Assembly: GCA_964420145.1 (NCBI GenBank)
Contig: CAYQRB010000014.1
Location: forward strand, 1-25,271
Length of the DNA: 25,271 nt
From: JAJTYI01 sp964420145
Lineage (GTDB): Bacteria > Patescibacteriota > Dojkabacteria > B142 > OLB20
Reading direction: 5' to 3'
The notes beneath the pieces are model-generated. The model was not told where the DNA came from and searched no databases. It was given only the letters and a program-made list of their open reading frames with translations. This document shows, piece by piece, positions 23,244 through 25,271 of the stretch (position 1 is its first letter; every line of letters begins with the position of its first letter). The translations under genes were made by a program, and so were the position numbers.

Positions 23244-24545
23244 ATGAACTCAATTGGAACCTCTGGCTTTACTGAACAACCTACCCCAGACTTAGATAAA
23301 GTTATAGATCCAAGAAAGATATCCAAAGATAACGATCAGGGAGGAAGAGATAAACTAGCTTCTGAAATATGGAATTTAAGAAAAACAGATCAGGGGTTAG
23401 CTAAAGATCTAGTAACAGGTATAGAAATACTGGGAGGTTTAACAGATGAAATACAACAATCGACGGAACAATTAATAGAAAACAATCAAAGCCTTATCCA
23501 AGAGGGAAATAAGCCAGTTTCTAGGTTAAGGAAAAAACTAGGTCTTCCGCCCAACAAAAGGATGGCACAATTAGAAAACAGCATTACACAGTTAGAAGAA
23601 ACATTGCGAACTCAATATATCCAAGAAATTCAACTAACCCAGAGACAAAGCGAAATAGAAGCGCAAAGAAGTTCATTGCCTAATGCGAGAGAGTTAATTG
23701 ATTCGTATTATGAAAGAATGGCATATCTTCCTTTGACAAATCAAGAAAAATGCGAATTATTAACACCAGAAGCTCTAAGTGAATTAAATGATGAAGAGTA
23801 TATTGCGTTGTGGAGAAGGTTGAATCCACAGTTTCTATCGCATGTAACACGACAAGGTTTTAGGGATCATACAGGAAATGATGTTATGGTTAATCATAGT
23901 AGTGGGTATAGAGAGTTTGAGAATGGGTTTTTAAATGTTATGGAAAATGGAAGAACTTTATTGCCGCCATTATCTAGAATAGGTTTAGTTGATAGGGATG
24001 ATAAAACTGTAAGACAGTTTATAGAAGGCTTTTTTTCTGAGTCTCAGGGAATTAGTGCGGATGAGGCGAAAGAAAGATTTAAAAGATTTTTAGATTCTAG
24101 TCACGCATCTGCTCCAAACTACGCAGATATTACTGCTACCCATTTCGCGGCGCAAATAGTATCGGATGCGTATTATGGAGGAGAATCCAACAATGAGGTA
24201 ATGTTTATTTATCCTTCTGACGTGATCGCTTCCCAGTATGCTTATGGTTTCAATGGAAGGGAAAAAGACTTCACTAGGCCTCAAAGTGAGACAAAATGGA
24301 ACGATGTATTTATTTGGGCCGATCCTAATAACCCTGGTGTTCCAGTAGATAGTGGGATTGTTTTCCTCCCTGAAAATACGCCAGTTGACCCTGAAACAGG
24401 ATCGAAATACGCTTCGGAAGTTATGCAAGATGAAGAAGGAAAAGAAACGCGCGTAATGATTAAAGATGACGGGCTTCGTGACCGATTTATCCAATGGGGG
24501 GGGGGATATAGAAGAAAGCATTATGGATTTGGTGAAAGATTTTAA
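23244..24545 (+). CDS. Unknown protein, N-terminal part (frame broken at poly-G)
   Basis: This frame gives 433 residues. Residues about 30-175 are hydrophilic and rich in Gln, Glu and Leu, with likely coiled coil. Residues about 175-415 look globular (MFIYPSDVIASQYAYGF, GIVFLPENTPVDPETGSKY) but match no family I know. There is no signal peptide or membrane helix. At 24495-24504 a run of ten G shifts the frame: the last 13 residues here (YRRKHYGFGERF and neighbours) are probably not native, because the next frame continues the protein. With nine or twelve G a single protein of about 618 residues would result. The ATG follows a weak GATAAT -10 at 23210-23215. Confidence 0.75.
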   Translation: MNSIGTSGFTEQPTPDLDKVIDPRKISKDNDQGGRDKLASEIWNLRKTDQGLAKDLVTGIEILGGLTDEIQQSTEQLIENNQSLIQEGNKPVSRLRKKLGLPPNKRMAQLENSITQLEETLRTQYIQEIQLTQRQSEIEAQRSSLPNARELIDSYYERMAYLPLTNQEKCELLTPEALSELNDEEYIALWRRLNPQFLSHVTRQGFRDHTGNDVMVNHSSGYREFENGFLNVMENGRTLLPPLSRIGLVDRDDKTVRQFIEGFFSESQGISADEAKERFKRFLDSSHASAPNYADITATHFAAQIVSDAYYGGESNNEVMFIYPSDVIASQYAYGFNGREKDFTRPQSETKWNDVFIWADPNNPGVPVDSGIVFLPENTPVDPETGSKYASEVMQDEEGKETRVMIKDDGLRDRFIQWGGGYRRKHYGFGERF

Positions 24546-25101
24546 AGAGGAAGGACATTACTATATACGACAAAAAAAACAAGATGGAGTATTATACGCT
24601 CTTTCGAATAAATTGGTAGAATTAGGATTCCCTGAGGATATAGTAAAAAGATTAGCGTATGAAGTGTTAGATGACTTATTGTATCTAGATAAACTACCTG
24701 AAGACAATGCAGTTGATTGTTTAGAAAAGACAAGTGCACATTTTGTGAGGGCGAAAAACGCGATTCCTGCAAAGGATTATTGGGAAAGGTTGTTCAAAGA
24801 AAACCCAGAGAGGAGACCTAATCATATTTATTATTATGAAGGAAGTCCCACAAATGCAGTACATAACTTCCTTATCGATAATAAAATTGGTAATGCCGAT
24901 ACTTCAGGACAAGAAGGGGCTCTTTTAGGGTTCGATAATAACCATGTAACAAATATGGATACGGATCCTAGAGCCAATAGAGGTTATGATGATCTTATAG
25001 AACAGGCTAACTTAATTATAGAGGAGTTGTATTCTAACTCAGGTAATACAAATGCCGAGGAGAGGAGTCGAACCTCCACCTCCGAAGAGACTGGTTCCTA
25101 A
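24466..25101 (+). CDS. Unknown protein, C-terminal part after poly-G frameshift
   Basis: This frame continues the upstream protein after the G run, from DIEESIMDLVKDFKEEGHYY onward. The ATG at 24466 and the residues before the run are probably only chance reading. The body is acidic and helical (LYALSNKLVELGFPEDIVK, RLAYEVLDDLLYLDKL) with no known family. The last 16 residues are encoded by the antisense strand of the tRNA-Leu gene, and the stop lies at 25099-25101 in its anticodon loop. An independent start at Met485 equivalent (ATG 24523) is also possible if the two parts are separate genes. Confidence 0.6.
   Translation: MTGFVTDLSNGGGDIEESIMDLVKDFKEEGHYYIRQKKQDGVLYALSNKLVELGFPEDIVKRLAYEVLDDLLYLDKLPEDNAVDCLEKTSAHFVRAKNAIPAKDYWERLFKENPERRPNHIYYYEGSPTNAVHNFLIDNKIGNADTSGQEGALLGFDNNHVTNMDTDPRANRGYDDLIEQANLIIEELYSNSGNTNAEERSRTSTSEETGS
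24495..24504 (+). repeat. Poly-G tract (ten G) at the frame break
   Basis: Ten consecutive G lie where the upstream frame (ends 24545) should pass into the downstream frame. Removal of one G, or addition of two, joins the two frames with no stop. It can be a sequencing or assembly error, a phase-variable tract, or a slippage site. Confidence 0.9.
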
Positions 25102-25133
25102 GACCAGCGCGTCTGCCATTTCGCCACCTCGGC
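25053..25133 (-). tRNA. tRNA-Leu (anticodon UAG)
   Basis: Read on the minus strand, the acceptor arms GCCGAGG (25133-25127) and CCTCGGC (25060-25054) pair in all 7 bp, followed by discriminator A. The anticodon arm CTGGT-CTTAGGA-ACCAG has anticodon TAG (genomic 25098-25100). A long variable arm marks a class II tRNA, and the T loop is TTCGACT. The 3' CCA is not encoded. It reads CUA and probably other CUN codons. The gene overlaps the end of the convergent protein gene by 49 bases. Confidence 0.96.
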
Positions 25134-25271
25134 GTTAAGTTCTATTGGTCGTTTAATGAACACGGTAGATAAATACTCTTGTATATATCTATTAAATCAA
25201 ATAAACCTCTCTAGTATACACTATTATCAGCAAATAGGGAATGTCTCGATATTTACAAATTCTCAATATCC

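Noticed and set aside
1..25271. CRISPR array, insertion sequence, phage genes or integration site
   Set aside because: No regularly spaced repeats, transposase, integrase or phage structural genes were seen.

Overview
The window looks like a chromosomal piece of an AT-rich, gene-dense bacterium with reduced, overlapping gene layout, most likely a member of the Candidate Phyla Radiation (Patescibacteria). The reasons are the mix of a rearranged mra/mur cluster, an archaeal-type AspRS, a sortase, a 2-oxoacid:acceptor oxidoreductase and many orphan small proteins; short or absent 5' leaders with few Shine-Dalgarno sequences; and convergent genes that overlap at their 3' ends. TGA is used as a normal stop, which argues against the UGA-recoded lineages. 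The phylum is inferred from gene content, not from a marker tree.

Layout. 1-2160: a secreted Pro/Thr-rich surface protein (minus) diverges from a sortase (plus). 2273-6867: secA, a small membrane protein (minus) and rarA. 6986-8118: two convergent orphan genes. 8226-10160: a T-box riboswitch followed by an AspRS that carries a YbaK-like editing domain at its C-terminus. 10175-11021: two overlapping genes for small membrane proteins (minus). 11022-11349: a 328-base regulatory region with clusters of MraZ-type boxes. 11350-19973: a cell-wall and division cluster in one direction: mraZ, rsmH, an ftsL-like gene, a class B PBP (ftsI), a murA-like gene, a Mur ligase-like protein with an eroded P-loop, a sigma-70 family factor, a murE-like ligase and miaA. 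19957-23118 (minus): an operon of a flavodoxin, a fused gamma-alpha subunit and a beta subunit of a 2-oxoacid oxidoreductase. 23244-25101: a large unknown protein split in two frames at a run of ten G. 25053-25133 (minus): tRNA-Leu(UAG), overlapping the end of that gene. 25134-25271: nothing recognised.

How the genes fit together. MraZ probably represses its own cluster through direct and inverted GGTGGTGAAA boxes. The cluster makes peptidoglycan precursors (MurA-like, MurE-like), crosslinks them at the septum (FtsI) and probably includes a regulatory or scaffold Mur-ligase relative. AspRS expression should respond to uncharged tRNA-Asp or tRNA-Asn through the T-box. The oxidoreductase operon would oxidise a 2-oxoacid to its acyl-CoA and pass electrons to the co-encoded flavodoxin. 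The most unusual items are the AspRS-YbaK fusion under T-box control, the Mur-ligase relative without a Walker lysine, the sigma factor with no standard start codon, and the poly-G frame break.
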